Part shown: piece by piece, positions 27,466-37,064 of the stretch
Numbering within the stretch: position 1 is the first letter of the stretch
Layout of the letters: every line of letters begins with the position of its first letter
Assembly (NCBI GenBank): GCA_947488345.1
Contig: CANKZQ010000002.1
Coordinates: forward strand, 434,001 to 498,000
From: an uncultured Flavobacteriaceae bacterium
GTDB lineage: Bacteria > Bacteroidota > Bacteroidia > Flavobacteriales > Flavobacteriaceae
Direction: 5' to 3'
Length of the DNA: 64,000 nt
Program-made: the position numbers and the translations under genes
Notes under the pieces: generated by a model
Database searches by the model: none
What the model was told of the DNA's origin: nothing
The model's input: only the letters and a program-made list of their open reading frames with translations

Positions 27466-27495
27466 AAAAAGTGAAGTTATAAAACTTCACTTTTT
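27466..27495 (-). terminator. Intrinsic terminator between susD and the VCBS gene
   Basis: AAAAAGTGAAGTT and AACTTCACTTTTT form a perfect 13-bp stem with a four-base loop. On the minus strand the stem runs into a stretch of seven T. It lies 26 bp after the susD stop codon and about 15 bp before the VCBS start, so it would reduce read-through into the VCBS gene. Confidence 0.82.
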
Positions 27496-27521
27496 AAATC
27501 AAACTTAACGTAAACTAATTG

Positions 27522-29000
27522 CTATTGATCCCACCAAACTCTGGTAGTTAATAGGTCTGGACCTTGCGCAGCAATAGCCGCTGCATAATTGTCCGCATTA
27601 TTTGTGGCTTCACTCTCAGTATATGTTAATCTTCTTGGAATTGTCCCTCCTGTTTCATTACCAGGGTAATTCACTGGCACTAACACTGGAAAACCAGTTC
27701 GTCTCCAATTCGCGAAGGTTTCATATTCATTTAAGAAAGTAGCTACCCAATACTGGTTATTAATTTGCTCTAAGCCATTTGCCCCATCGTATGGATTACT
27801 GGCTAGATAGGCTGTAATATCACCCGGTGCGATAGCTGCATCGTCACTATACAATGTTAACATGTTCATTGCTGCCCTTACACCTGCGTTGTAATTTGTC
27901 TCTGCATCTCCACCAATACCCCATCTTACATTTGCTTCCGCTAACATAAAACGTACTTCAGCATAGGTTTGAAAAATCATAGGTGCATCAAAACCAGCTA
28001 GTATTGCTCTATTAGGTTCTGCATATGCATTTGTGTTATCCTCTCCTGTCATCGCCAACAACATTGCTGCATCTAAACCATTAGGAAAACCTTGTAAGTC
28101 TGCTGGATCGGTACTTTGGTCACCTCGTCTTGCTGCTAAAATTGGCAGTCTAGGGTCGTTTCTCGATTGCATAAAATCAATAAATGTTTTACTCATTCTT
28201 GGATTTCCATCAGCATCAAATACTTCACTAATACCATTTCTATTTTGTGTTACTTCATGTTTCACAAAGAAGATATCATCATTTGATTCCATAACACCTC
28301 CATTAATTGCTTTTGTTGCCCAAGCTTCAGCACCTGATGGATCAACTTTGATCAAACGTAATCCTAATCGCAACATTAATGAGTTTGCTAAACGTTTCCA
28401 TTTGGCTTGATCTCCTTGATAAATGATATCAGCACCTCCAAAAAGGGAAGTTCCTGAGCTCAATGCTGCTGCCGATTCTTCTAATTCTTTTAGTAAATCA
28501 GGATAAATCTCACTTTGCGCATCATATTTCGGTTTTAAAATACCTTCAGTAAAGCCTTTTCCAGCTTCACTATAGGGAATATCTCCGTATAAATCTGTCA
28601 ATCGAGAAAATGCGAACACGCGTAAAATACGGGTAATTGCCTTCATCTCATCAGGTGCACCTTCTTCATCCAATTGTACTAGTAAATCTTCTACACTTTT
28701 AATTGCATTACCGTAGTAACGGTCCATTAAAGATGAACAATATCCTCTATTCCAGGTATACTTATCGCCATCCCAATAACCCGCCGTTGTGGCGATGTGT
28801 TGCATCATAGTAGATTGATAAATCATACCTGCTCTCCAGTTATCATAACGTTCACTCGAAATGAATTTCTGTACAGCGGTCAATTTGGTTCCAGCACCAA
28901 CCTGCACGGGTCTCGCCGGATTCACATTCAATTCCTCAAACCCTTCATCACATGAGGTAATGACAAGTATTGATATTAGTAAATAAAATATTTTTCTCAT
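27522..29000 (-). CDS. SusD/RagB-family outer-membrane glycan-binding lipoprotein
   Basis: A 492-residue lipoprotein from the start MRKIFYLL, which gives a proper signal with lipobox VITSC (Cys17). It looks like the SusD-like_2 subfamily: an early segment NVNPARPVQ, tetratricopeptide-like helices with AFSRLTDLYGDIPYSEA, and a late AEANVRWGIGGDAETNYNAGV. SusD caps the SusC channel and captures oligosaccharides at the cell surface. Its start lies about 10 bp after the susC stop. The specific ligand is inferred from the GH92 neighbours to be an alpha-mannose-rich glycan. Confidence 0.93.
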   Translation of the reverse strand: MRKIFYLLISILVITSCDEGFEELNVNPARPVQVGAGTKLTAVQKFISSERYDNWRAGMIYQSTMMQHIATTAGYWDGDKYTWNRGYCSSLMDRYYGNAIKSVEDLLVQLDEEGAPDEMKAITRILRVFAFSRLTDLYGDIPYSEAGKGFTEGILKPKYDAQSEIYPDLLKELEESAAALSSGTSLFGGADIIYQGDQAKWKRLANSLMLRLGLRLIKVDPSGAEAWATKAINGGVMESNDDIFFVKHEVTQNRNGISEVFDADGNPRMSKTFIDFMQSRNDPRLPILAARRGDQSTDPADLQGFPNGLDAAMLLAMTGEDNTNAYAEPNRAILAGFDAPMIFQTYAEVRFMLAEANVRWGIGGDAETNYNAGVRAAMNMLTLYSDDAAIAPGDITAYLASNPYDGANGLEQINNQYWVATFLNEYETFANWRRTGFPVLVPVNYPGNETGGTIPRRLTYTESEATNNADNYAAAIAAQGPDLLTTRVWWDQ

Positions 29001-29010
29001 ATCTATTGCT

Positions 29011-32000
29011 TTAAAACTTAACATTTAAATTAAAACCATAACTTCTCGTCGATGGAACACCAAAATATTCTAATCCTTGAGAGTTTCCTGCATTATAAGC
29101 CGATTCAGGATCTATATTATCAATGCTTCTTTTAAGATAAAATAGATTGGAAGCAATTACAGAAACATTCACACTTGTTAAAAATGTTTTCTCTAATAAT
29201 TTGTTAGGCAATCTATATCCTATACTAAGCTGACGTAATTTAATAAAATCTGAATCCTCTACAAACTCTTCTGCGATATCATTTATCTCACCCCAATATG
29301 TTTGTAAATTTTCGGGAGCAACTGTTGTTGTAAAAGGCTGCCCTGTTGCGCCATCGATCCCAGAAACCGTAAGTCCCGTTTCACGTCCTTCAACAGTATC
29401 TTGGTGCAAACCAGTACCGTATAATAATGTATTTGTACCTGAAAATATTTGTCCACCAAATTTCCCATCAATCAATACATTCATTGTAAAGTTCTTAAAT
29501 CTAAATGAATTTGAAAAACCCATTGTTGTTGGAGGAACTCCTTGACCTAATATTTTACGAGCTCCTTCTCTTGCTCTTGGTACGCCATCACCATCAATAT
29601 CATAAATGATGGTTCCATTGGCATCTCTTTCATAAGACACTCCGAATAAGGTACCATAGTTCTCACCCACTATTTGGGCTACTCTTATATTTCTTGTTCT
29701 TGGCTCATCTAAGAATAATGTTCCACCAGTATCGTTTGTTGCTTCAACGACACCTTTGTTATTTGAGATATTAATACTTGAATTCCAAGAGAAATTTTCT
29801 GTTTTAATCGGTGTTCCTGAAATCAACAACTCAATACCTTTGTTACTTATTTCACCTAAATTCGCTAATGCACTGCTGAATCCAGAAGTTTGAGAAGCAG
29901 AAACACCTACAATATCTCCTATTGTTTCGTTCGAATAATAGGCAAAATCAAATGCCAATCTATTGTTCAATAAACGCGCATCGAATCCAACTTCGAATTC
30001 ATTTTTTTCAAATGGCGTAATATTCTCATTTGGAATCTGACCCCCATTTACTCTTCCTGTCGGTTGACCCAAGAAGCTTTGTCCAAAGATTTCATACGTT
30101 AATGATAAAGAATACGGATCTGGAGCTCCACCAGCTACTTGAGAATAACTACCTCTTAACTTTAAGAAATTAATGGCAGAAGGGAGCTCTAGGGCTTCCG
30201 AAAGAATTACACTCGCATTGATCGAAGAATAAAAATCATCGTTTGGTGTTGTTTTACCTGGAAAAGACAAGGTCGAGAACCAGTCATTTCTTCCTGTAAA
30301 AGTCAAATACGCCCAATTGTTATAACCTACCTCAACCGAACCATATAATGATCCAATTTTAATCTCACTAAAAGTACGACTTCTTGATTGTGATAAGGTA
30401 TTACTCAAATCTTCTAAACCTGGTACGATAAAATCACCACCTCCAAGATTGAGTTGCTCTCTTTTTTGCGTATTACTATTCGCTCCTACCAATGCATTAA
30501 GAGAGAACTTATCGTTAATATCTTTTTCAACTCCCAAAATAATATCCGCATCTACTTGTGTATATCTTCGTTCTTCTTCATTGATACTTCCGTTAGGCTG
30601 AAAGCCTGTTCCGAAAGGTGTTACCCCAACACTTTTACGCGTAGAGTGATCTACTCCCATACGACCAGTTATATACAACCAATCTAACACATCATAACGT
30701 AATGAAGTCGATGCAACAATTCTATTTCTAACATCCTCGTTTCTGAAATTAAATGCTGCGAAATACGGATTTTGTGAGAATATGTTACTCGAATACCCTC
30801 TTTCACTTCCGTCTTCATTTGTTGCTGGTAACAAACTACGAACATCTAAGTTTCCTGGTAATAAGGCCACCGTAAAGTTGGCATTACCTGGTGAATCAGA
30901 CAAGCGAGGTCTATTTCTTACATTCTCGATCGAATATTTTGCATTTACAGACGTTGTTAACTTTTTCGCCAATACACTACTAGCGTTTAAAGAAAAGGTC
31001 TTTCTATTTAATCCTGAATTGGGAAGTACATCGTCATTCGAAAAATCAGATACTGAAAAACGATAATTTGAATTTTCTGTACTATTTGATAGTGCGACAG
31101 TTGTTATGTACGTTTCACCTGTTCTGTAAAATGCATCTACATTATTGCCTACATATGAATAAGGTCTTGAAACACCATCGAACTGAACAACACTGCTACC
31201 ATCAAATCGTGGCCCCCAAGAAGAAATTCCTGCATCGAGTGCCTCCTGTTGACTTCCAGGCTTAGCCCCTCGAACACCTTGTCCGTACTGAGTTTGAAAA
31301 TCTTGTAAAGAAGTATCTACATTATCAAATGTTATTTGGCTGCTTATTTCAACACCAAAACCTTTTTGAGATTTTCCTGATTTCGTAGTTACGATAATTA
31401 CACCATTCGAAGCTCTAGAACCATAAAGTGCCGATGCGGCTCCACCTTTTAAGACACTTACAGATTCAATATCATCTGGACTCAAACTAGAGATTCCGTC
31501 ACCTCCGTCGTTACCACCCCAAAGACTTGCCGAACCATTATTGTCATTCCCAATTGGAATTCCATCGACAACATATAAAGGTTGGTTGCCTCCAGCTAAT
31601 GAACTAGCCCCACGAATAATTACTCTACTTGAACCACCAGCTCCAGTAGCATTCTGGGTAATATTTACCCCTGCTATTTTACCTTGTAATGAGTTAATTG
31701 CATTCGGAGTTTTAATCGTCGATATGGCATCGCCCCCTACTTGAGTCAACGAATAACCTAAGGCCTTTGTTTCCTTTTTAATACCTAAGGCTGTTACTAC
31801 AACCTCATCTAAGGCCTCTGTGCCTTCTTCTAAGGCTACGTTAATAACTGAATCAGCTCCTACTGTAACTTCTTTTGTAATGTACCCGAGAAATGAAAAC
31901 TGCAACACAGCACCTTCACCAGACACGTCTATAGAATAATTACCGTCAATATCAGAAGTCACTCCATTCGAAGTACCCTTTTCAAGAACGGTCACACTGG

Positions 32001-32118
32001 GTAGTGTAATTCCATCATTGCTATCGGTAATAGTTCCAGTTATTGTCTTTTGGGCCATGACGCTCTGAGCACCTATTAGCAAAACCAAAGACAATAGCTT
32101 TAGTACTTTTTGGATCAT
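29011..32118 (-). CDS. SusC/RagA-family TonB-dependent glycan transporter
   Basis: A 1035-residue outer-membrane transporter. It has a signal peptide (cleavage after SVMA, residue 22), a CarboxypepD_reg-like domain (about 25-105), the EALDEVVVTALGI segment typical of the SusC plug start, a plug domain (about 115-235) with RGASSLAGGNQPLYVVDGIP, and a long beta-barrel ending in NLNVKF. No STN or anti-sigma-binding extension precedes the regulatory domain, so it should not signal to an ECF sigma factor. With the SusD protein it forms the importer of the locus. The 259-bp leader upstream carries direct repeats and no exact -7 consensus. Confidence 0.95.
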   Translation of the reverse strand: MIQKVLKLLSLVLLIGAQSVMAQKTITGTITDSNDGITLPSVTVLEKGTSNGVTSDIDGNYSIDVSGEGAVLQFSFLGYITKEVTVGADSVINVALEEGTEALDEVVVTALGIKKETKALGYSLTQVGGDAISTIKTPNAINSLQGKIAGVNITQNATGAGGSSRVIIRGASSLAGGNQPLYVVDGIPIGNDNNGSASLWGGNDGGDGISSLSPDDIESVSVLKGGAASALYGSRASNGVIIVTTKSGKSQKGFGVEISSQITFDNVDTSLQDFQTQYGQGVRGAKPGSQQEALDAGISSWGPRFDGSSVVQFDGVSRPYSYVGNNVDAFYRTGETYITTVALSNSTENSNYRFSVSDFSNDDVLPNSGLNRKTFSLNASSVLAKKLTTSVNAKYSIENVRNRPRLSDSPGNANFTVALLPGNLDVRSLLPATNEDGSERGYSSNIFSQNPYFAAFNFRNEDVRNRIVASTSLRYDVLDWLYITGRMGVDHSTRKSVGVTPFGTGFQPNGSINEEERRYTQVDADIILGVEKDINDKFSLNALVGANSNTQKREQLNLGGGDFIVPGLEDLSNTLSQSRSRTFSEIKIGSLYGSVEVGYNNWAYLTFTGRNDWFSTLSFPGKTTPNDDFYSSINASVILSEALELPSAINFLKLRGSYSQVAGGAPDPYSLSLTYEIFGQSFLGQPTGRVNGGQIPNENITPFEKNEFEVGFDARLLNNRLAFDFAYYSNETIGDIVGVSASQTSGFSSALANLGEISNKGIELLISGTPIKTENFSWNSSINISNNKGVVEATNDTGGTLFLDEPRTRNIRVAQIVGENYGTLFGVSYERDANGTIIYDIDGDGVPRAREGARKILGQGVPPTTMGFSNSFRFKNFTMNVLIDGKFGGQIFSGTNTLLYGTGLHQDTVEGRETGLTVSGIDGATGQPFTTTVAPENLQTYWGEINDIAEEFVEDSDFIKLRQLSIGYRLPNKLLEKTFLTSVNVSVIASNLFYLKRSIDNIDPESAYNAGNSQGLEYFGVPSTRSYGFNLNVKF

Positions 32119-32171
32119 AATTTTATATGTTTAGATTAGTATTACCTAAAATAAGTGAAAATTAAAGACAC

Positions 32172-32240
32172 CATCTGAATAATTTCGACCAATGACATTC
32201 CATTTACGCTAAACAACAATCATTTATAAATCATCTGAAT
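32172..32240. repeat. Direct repeat CATCTGAAT, 60 bp apart, in the susC leader
   Basis: CATCTGAAT occurs at 32172-32180 and again at 32232-32240, both followed by TA-rich sequence. The exact 60-bp spacing corresponds to nearly six helical turns. It may mark regulator binding upstream of susC, though the repeats are short. Confidence 0.35.
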
Positions 32241-32306
32241 TAATCGCCATTTTGTGAAGAGACTTCTATATAATTCTCGCAAAAAAAACACCGAAAAGAG
32301 AAAAGA

Positions 32307-32346
32307 GTTGTCAAAATAACAACAAAAATGCTACCACACAGTTGTC
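32307..32346. promoter_or_regulatory. GTTGTC repeats and small inverted repeat in the susC leader
   Basis: GTTGTC occurs at 32307-32312 and 32341-32346, and GTTGT pairs with ACAAC at 32319-32323 to make a small dyad. This cluster lies about 190-230 bp before the susC start. A regulator site is possible; the evidence is only sequence symmetry. Confidence 0.25.
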
Positions 32347-32377
32347 GGTAAAAGAGCTATACCATATGGTTGGTTTA

Positions 32378-34609
32378 TTAATTTACACGAATCTTTAGAG
32401 AAGCTCCGTTTTTAATGGCGGTATGTTCTAAGAAATAGCTTTTATGTATCCTCCCGTTCAATCGTATCTCTTGTATGCGCCCATTTTTATTTCCGTTTTT
32501 TTCAATGATAAATTTATCACTATCATAATAATCTTTGTCTAATGTAACAGTGATCTTATCAAAAACAGGGGTAGTAATCGTATATATAGGTTGCGAAGGA
32601 CTCACGGGATATATACCCATCATTGCATAGATTAACCAAGCAGACATGGTACCAGTATCATCATTTCCTGGTAAGCCATCCGGTGAATTCTTAAAATAAC
32701 TAGCCATCAGTTCTTGTACTTTCTTTTGTGCTCTCCATTCTTCTCCTTTTACATAATTGAATAAAAAAGGATACGCAATATCTGGTTCGTTTGCCATATC
32801 GAATTGTTTTAACTCAAATACTTTTTCAAGTTGCTTCACATAAGCCTTTTTCCCACCCATCAGTCGCATCAGTCCTTTAGTATCATGAGCGACCATAAAC
32901 GTATATTGCCATGAGTTACCTTCAATAAAGCCTACATTTTTCTGAAAATTTGCTCCAGTCTCAGGACTAAATGGCACAATCCAAGAATTATCTTTGTTCT
33001 TCGGTCGTAATAAATTAAACTCCTTATCAAATAACTCTCTATAAGAAATTGATCGTTTTCGATAGAACTTTTCATCCTCTTTCTTACCAAGTTTATTCGC
33101 CAATTGTGCGATCGCAAAATCACTTATATTGTATTCCTGCGTAGTCGAAACCGATCCACTTTTAGTGGACGCAGCTGTTAAAAATCCTCTTTCCGTATAT
33201 TCTTTTATGCCAGGTCTCAAGGTATTGTTCTCTAATTGAGTAGCGCTTTTAGTCATCGCTTGGTACGCCTTTTCAATATCAAAATCCTGAATTCCTCTTA
33301 GATAGGTATCTGCAAGTACAATCCCCGCCGGATCACCCACCATAGTAGTTGTTTCTGTGGCATTCAGTTCCCATTTAGGTAACCAACCACTTTCATCATA
33401 TATCTCCAACATACTTTTTACCATATCTGATTGCTGTTTTGGATAGACTAAAGACATCAAGGCATGTAAATTTCTATAGGTATCCCAGAATGAAAAAACT
33501 GTAAAGCGTTGTCCGTCTGTACGGCCCGTTTCTCTGGTGGCCATTTTAGGATATTCTCCGTTGAAATCATTCAGTATATTTGGATGTATTAGCGTATGAT
33601 ATAATGCAGTATAAAAGATGGTCTTATCATCTTTTGAACCTCCTTCAACTTTGATACGCGAAAGTTGATTGTTCCAACTCATTGCTGTTTGATCGGCAAT
33701 TTTTTGAAACGACAAATTAGACGTTTCTTTTTCTAAATTTTCTCGGGCATTTTCTATACTTACATAAGATACCCCTACTTTCACTTCTACTTGTGTTGGC
33801 ACCTTAAAACTATACCTAAAGTAGCTTCCGATACTATCTCCCAATACTTCTTTATGATAATTTTTATAGATTCGATTTTTACCATTATATCCCATCCATT
33901 GAGCTTCTACACCTTTTTCAAGTTTTGGTTTTTTCCAAACTCCAAAGTCATCCGCCTTATGACTGAACTTGGCTACAAAATAAACGGGATACGATTCTTC
34001 TGGTTTATAGTAACAGAAACTTCCAACATTGCGCATACCTTCGATCTCTGTATTAGACACTACTTTTATCATACCACCTTGCTCATTGGTAAGTCCTAGT
34101 CCTAAATTGATTAGGATATTGGCTTCGCCAGCTGGAAATGAATATTTTGACATACCCGTTCGCGTAGTCGCTGTTGTTTCTACCTTTACATTGTATTTAT
34201 CTAACGTCGTGCTATAATAACCCGCTTTTGCTATTTCATTTTTGTAAGTACTTCCATAGTCCAGGTGATTTGTTTTTAGTTCTCCGGTGGTTGGCATCAT
34301 TAAAATTACGCCTAAGTCAGGACATCCAACACCACTCAAATTCACATGAGAAAACCCTGTTAAAAAAGTATTTTCATGCACATATGGATTTGACAACCAT
34401 CTACTATCTTTTTCTAATGGCAAATTTTGAGGTCCAGCAACGTTAAACGGTGAAACACTCACCATACCTCTTGGAGCAATAGCACCTGGATTTGTCGCTC
34501 CAAAATTTGAAGTTCCGATAAACGGATTGACATAGGTTACGGGTTCTTGTGAGAATCCAATAAAGACCATCATTAAAACTATTATTAAAACAAGAGAGCG
34601 TCTTTGCAT
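32378..34609 (-). CDS. GH92 family alpha-mannosidase (1)
   Basis: A 743-residue exo-alpha-mannosidase candidate with a cleavable signal peptide (about 1-20, GFSQ). The N-terminal beta-sandwich begins with YVNPFIGT and contains the GFSHVNLSGVG segment. The catalytic (alpha/alpha)6 domain has Glu563 in FIEGNSWQY, corresponding to the GH92 general acid, and Asp650/Asp651 in GNDDTGTMSAW, where the other three copies have an Asn/Asp-Glu-Asp version. GH92 enzymes remove terminal alpha-linked mannose with inversion and need calcium. This copy is the most divergent of the four. It follows the second GH92 by 83 bp and precedes susC. Linkage specificity is unknown. Confidence 0.93.
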   Translation of the reverse strand: MQRRSLVLIIVLMMVFIGFSQEPVTYVNPFIGTSNFGATNPGAIAPRGMVSVSPFNVAGPQNLPLEKDSRWLSNPYVHENTFLTGFSHVNLSGVGCPDLGVILMMPTTGELKTNHLDYGSTYKNEIAKAGYYSTTLDKYNVKVETTATTRTGMSKYSFPAGEANILINLGLGLTNEQGGMIKVVSNTEIEGMRNVGSFCYYKPEESYPVYFVAKFSHKADDFGVWKKPKLEKGVEAQWMGYNGKNRIYKNYHKEVLGDSIGSYFRYSFKVPTQVEVKVGVSYVSIENARENLEKETSNLSFQKIADQTAMSWNNQLSRIKVEGGSKDDKTIFYTALYHTLIHPNILNDFNGEYPKMATRETGRTDGQRFTVFSFWDTYRNLHALMSLVYPKQQSDMVKSMLEIYDESGWLPKWELNATETTTMVGDPAGIVLADTYLRGIQDFDIEKAYQAMTKSATQLENNTLRPGIKEYTERGFLTAASTKSGSVSTTQEYNISDFAIAQLANKLGKKEDEKFYRKRSISYRELFDKEFNLLRPKNKDNSWIVPFSPETGANFQKNVGFIEGNSWQYTFMVAHDTKGLMRLMGGKKAYVKQLEKVFELKQFDMANEPDIAYPFLFNYVKGEEWRAQKKVQELMASYFKNSPDGLPGNDDTGTMSAWLIYAMMGIYPVSPSQPIYTITTPVFDKITVTLDKDYYDSDKFIIEKNGNKNGRIQEIRLNGRIHKSYFLEHTAIKNGASLKIRVN

Positions 34610-34672
34610 ATCACGATTTTTGGTTCATTAGGTTATCTTTTTCGGAAGCTTTAGAACAATGATTCAACAACC

Positions 34673-34692
34673 CATAAGAACGAATTCTTATG
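34673..34692. terminator. Hairpin at the junction of two GH92 genes
   Basis: CATAAGAA and TTCTTATG form a perfect 8-bp stem with a CGAA loop immediately after the stop codon of the upstream GH92 gene (minus strand). A T-run follows only on the plus strand, so on the coding strand it may be a weak terminator, a processing site or an mRNA-stabilising hairpin. Confidence 0.4.
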
Positions 34693-37026
34693 TTATTTTT
34701 TAATCTCACTAGGAGTTGAAGTACTCAACGAATACGGCACATTTTCTGGCTGACTACCCCAATTCATATTTGGTGTTGCAGACATCTCAAACTTTAGACT
34801 TCCGCCATTTTGAATCGCATCGAAATCAATAAAAGTATGATTGTATGATGCTCCATTTAAAGAAGCACCTTTAATATAATAATTGGACTTCGAATTGTTC
34901 GTGGCACTAATTTCAAAGGTGTTTCCATTTTGCAATTTTAAAGTTGCTTTATCAAACAATGGACTTCCAATTACATATTGATCTATTCCTGGGGTCACCG
35001 GATAGAAACCAAGTGCACTAAACACATACCAAGCAGAAGTTTGTCCGTTATCTTCATCTCCGCAATAACCATCTGGTGTTGCCGCATATAAATTTACTAA
35101 TACATCTCTAATTTTCTCTTGAGCCTTATAAGAAGCGTTCACATAATTATATAAATAAATCATATGCTGTATGGGTTGATTTCCATGCGCATAATTACCC
35201 ATGTTTACAATTTGCATTTCTCTAATTTCATGAATCGTAAAACCATAATACGACGCATCGAAATCTGGCGACATATTAAACACTTCATCCAGTTTATTTT
35301 CGAAACCTTTAGCACCTCCCATCAACTCAATTAGGCCATTAATGTCATGAAATACCGACCATGTGTAATGCAAACTATTTCCTTCCGTAAAGGCATCTCC
35401 CCACTTTAGCGGATTGAAAGGTGCTTGAAAATCGCCATTTTCATTTTTACCTCGCATCCATTTGGTTTCTGGGTCAAATACCTTCTTATAATTCATTGCT
35501 TTTTCATAATATTCTTTCGCAATAGTTTCTTTCCCTAATTTCTCGGCCATTTGAGCAATTGTAAAATCGGCATAAGCATATTCTAATGTTCTTGCTACGT
35601 TCTCGTTGACATCGACGTTATAGGGCACATATCCCAAGGTATTATAATAGTCTAACCCTGCTCTCCCAACAGAATTTACCGGTCTGCCACTACTAACGGT
35701 TGCATTTTTAAGTACCGCTTCAAAAAGAACATCGGCATGTTCAACACCAACGCCTTTCAAGAAGGCATCTGCAATAATCGGAGCTGAGTTTGAACCAATC
35801 ATACAATCACGATGCCCCGGACTCGCCCATTCAGGCAGCCATCCAGATTCTTTGTAGGTATTTGCTAAGCCTTCCATAATTTTCTCATTCAATTCAGGGT
35901 ACATCATGTTGAAAAATGGGAATACGGCTCTAAAAGTATCCCAAAAACCATTATCTGTAAACATATAACCTGGTAACACTTCTCCGTTATACGGACTATA
36001 ATGCATCACCTTATTATTTGCATCTAGCTCATAAAACTTTCTTGGAAATAATAAAACTCTGTACAAACTAGAATAAAAGGTCTTGATGTTATCACTATTC
36101 TTATCTTCGACAACAATTCTACTTAATTCTTTCTCCCAGGCTTCTTTTGCCTTTGATTTGGTCATGTCGAAAGAATCATTCCCAATTTCTCGATCTAGAT
36201 TCAATTGTGCTTGCTCTGGACTTATAAATGAAGATGCCACTTTTACATGAATGGCTTCTCCTTTTCTAGTTTTAAAACCTATAATAGCGCCGACATGTTC
36301 TCCTTCACTATCTGTCGAATTCTCCTTGAGTTTCCAATCATCTTCCCATGTATGATTTAGCTCAAAGTCCTTGTCAAATTGAGCCACAAAGTAATTGTGG
36401 AAATTTTCTGGAACACCACCATTGTTGTTTCGACAATATCCAATTATTTTTCGTTCTGAAGGTATTATTTTCACCATTGATCCTTTGAAAAAAGCATCTA
36501 ACATGATATAGGCCTCTTCGGTTTCAGGAAACGTAAATTTAAAATGAGCCGCTCTTTCTGTCGGCGTCACTTCAGCCACGACATCATAATCTGCCAGATA
36601 TGCATTGTAGTGATATGGCCTTACGGTTTCAGCTTTATGAGAAAACCAAGAAGCTCGTTCATCTTCTTTAAATTTTAACGTGCCGGTCACGGCCATTAAA
36701 GAAAAGGCTGCATAATCATTAATCCACGGACTCGGTTGATGCGTTTGTTTTATCCCTCTGATTTTGTTTTCATCGTATTTATAAGTCCATCCATCTCCCA
36801 TTTTTGAGGTCATTGGTGTCCAGAAATTCATACCCCAAGGTGTTGCAATTGCTGGATAGGTATTGCCATTGGAGAGTTCAAAAGAAGAATCGGTTCCCAT
36901 CAATGGGTTCACATAATCTACAAGAGCGACATTTTCCTGTGCGGTGTTTTTACTTTCATGATTCGCATGCTTACAAGATACAAATAGAACAATATTAAGG
37001 ATCATCAAATACGTAAACTTCTTCAT
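34693..37026 (-). CDS. GH92 family alpha-mannosidase (2), lipoprotein
   Basis: A 777-residue lipoprotein (lipobox LFVSC). The N-terminal domain starts VDYVNPLMGTDSS and has the variant GNTYPAIATPWGM, with HQPSPWINDYAAF in place of the usual GFSHxHLSG segment. The catalytic domain carries Glu548 in FTEGNSLHYTW and Asp657-Glu658-Asp659 in GDEDNGQTSAWY. The unusual substrate-loop motifs suggest a linkage different from that of the other copies. It lies 38 bp after the DUF2231/cytochrome gene and 83 bp before the first GH92, continuing the minus-strand operon. It probably faces the periplasm or cell surface and trims alpha-mannose. Confidence 0.93.
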   Translation of the reverse strand: MKKFTYLMILNIVLFVSCKHANHESKNTAQENVALVDYVNPLMGTDSSFELSNGNTYPAIATPWGMNFWTPMTSKMGDGWTYKYDENKIRGIKQTHQPSPWINDYAAFSLMAVTGTLKFKEDERASWFSHKAETVRPYHYNAYLADYDVVAEVTPTERAAHFKFTFPETEEAYIMLDAFFKGSMVKIIPSERKIIGYCRNNNGGVPENFHNYFVAQFDKDFELNHTWEDDWKLKENSTDSEGEHVGAIIGFKTRKGEAIHVKVASSFISPEQAQLNLDREIGNDSFDMTKSKAKEAWEKELSRIVVEDKNSDNIKTFYSSLYRVLLFPRKFYELDANNKVMHYSPYNGEVLPGYMFTDNGFWDTFRAVFPFFNMMYPELNEKIMEGLANTYKESGWLPEWASPGHRDCMIGSNSAPIIADAFLKGVGVEHADVLFEAVLKNATVSSGRPVNSVGRAGLDYYNTLGYVPYNVDVNENVARTLEYAYADFTIAQMAEKLGKETIAKEYYEKAMNYKKVFDPETKWMRGKNENGDFQAPFNPLKWGDAFTEGNSLHYTWSVFHDINGLIELMGGAKGFENKLDEVFNMSPDFDASYYGFTIHEIREMQIVNMGNYAHGNQPIQHMIYLYNYVNASYKAQEKIRDVLVNLYAATPDGYCGDEDNGQTSAWYVFSALGFYPVTPGIDQYVIGSPLFDKATLKLQNGNTFEISATNNSKSNYYIKGASLNGASYNHTFIDFDAIQNGGSLKFEMSATPNMNWGSQPENVPYSLSTSTPSEIKK

Positions 37027-37064
37027 AATTTAACTATATATTAGGTGGGTTATTTTGTCAAAAA

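Noticed and set aside
28033-28410. 125-codon open frame on the plus strand inside susD
   Set aside because: It is an antisense shadow of a well-supported SusD gene, with no domain or ribosome context of its own.
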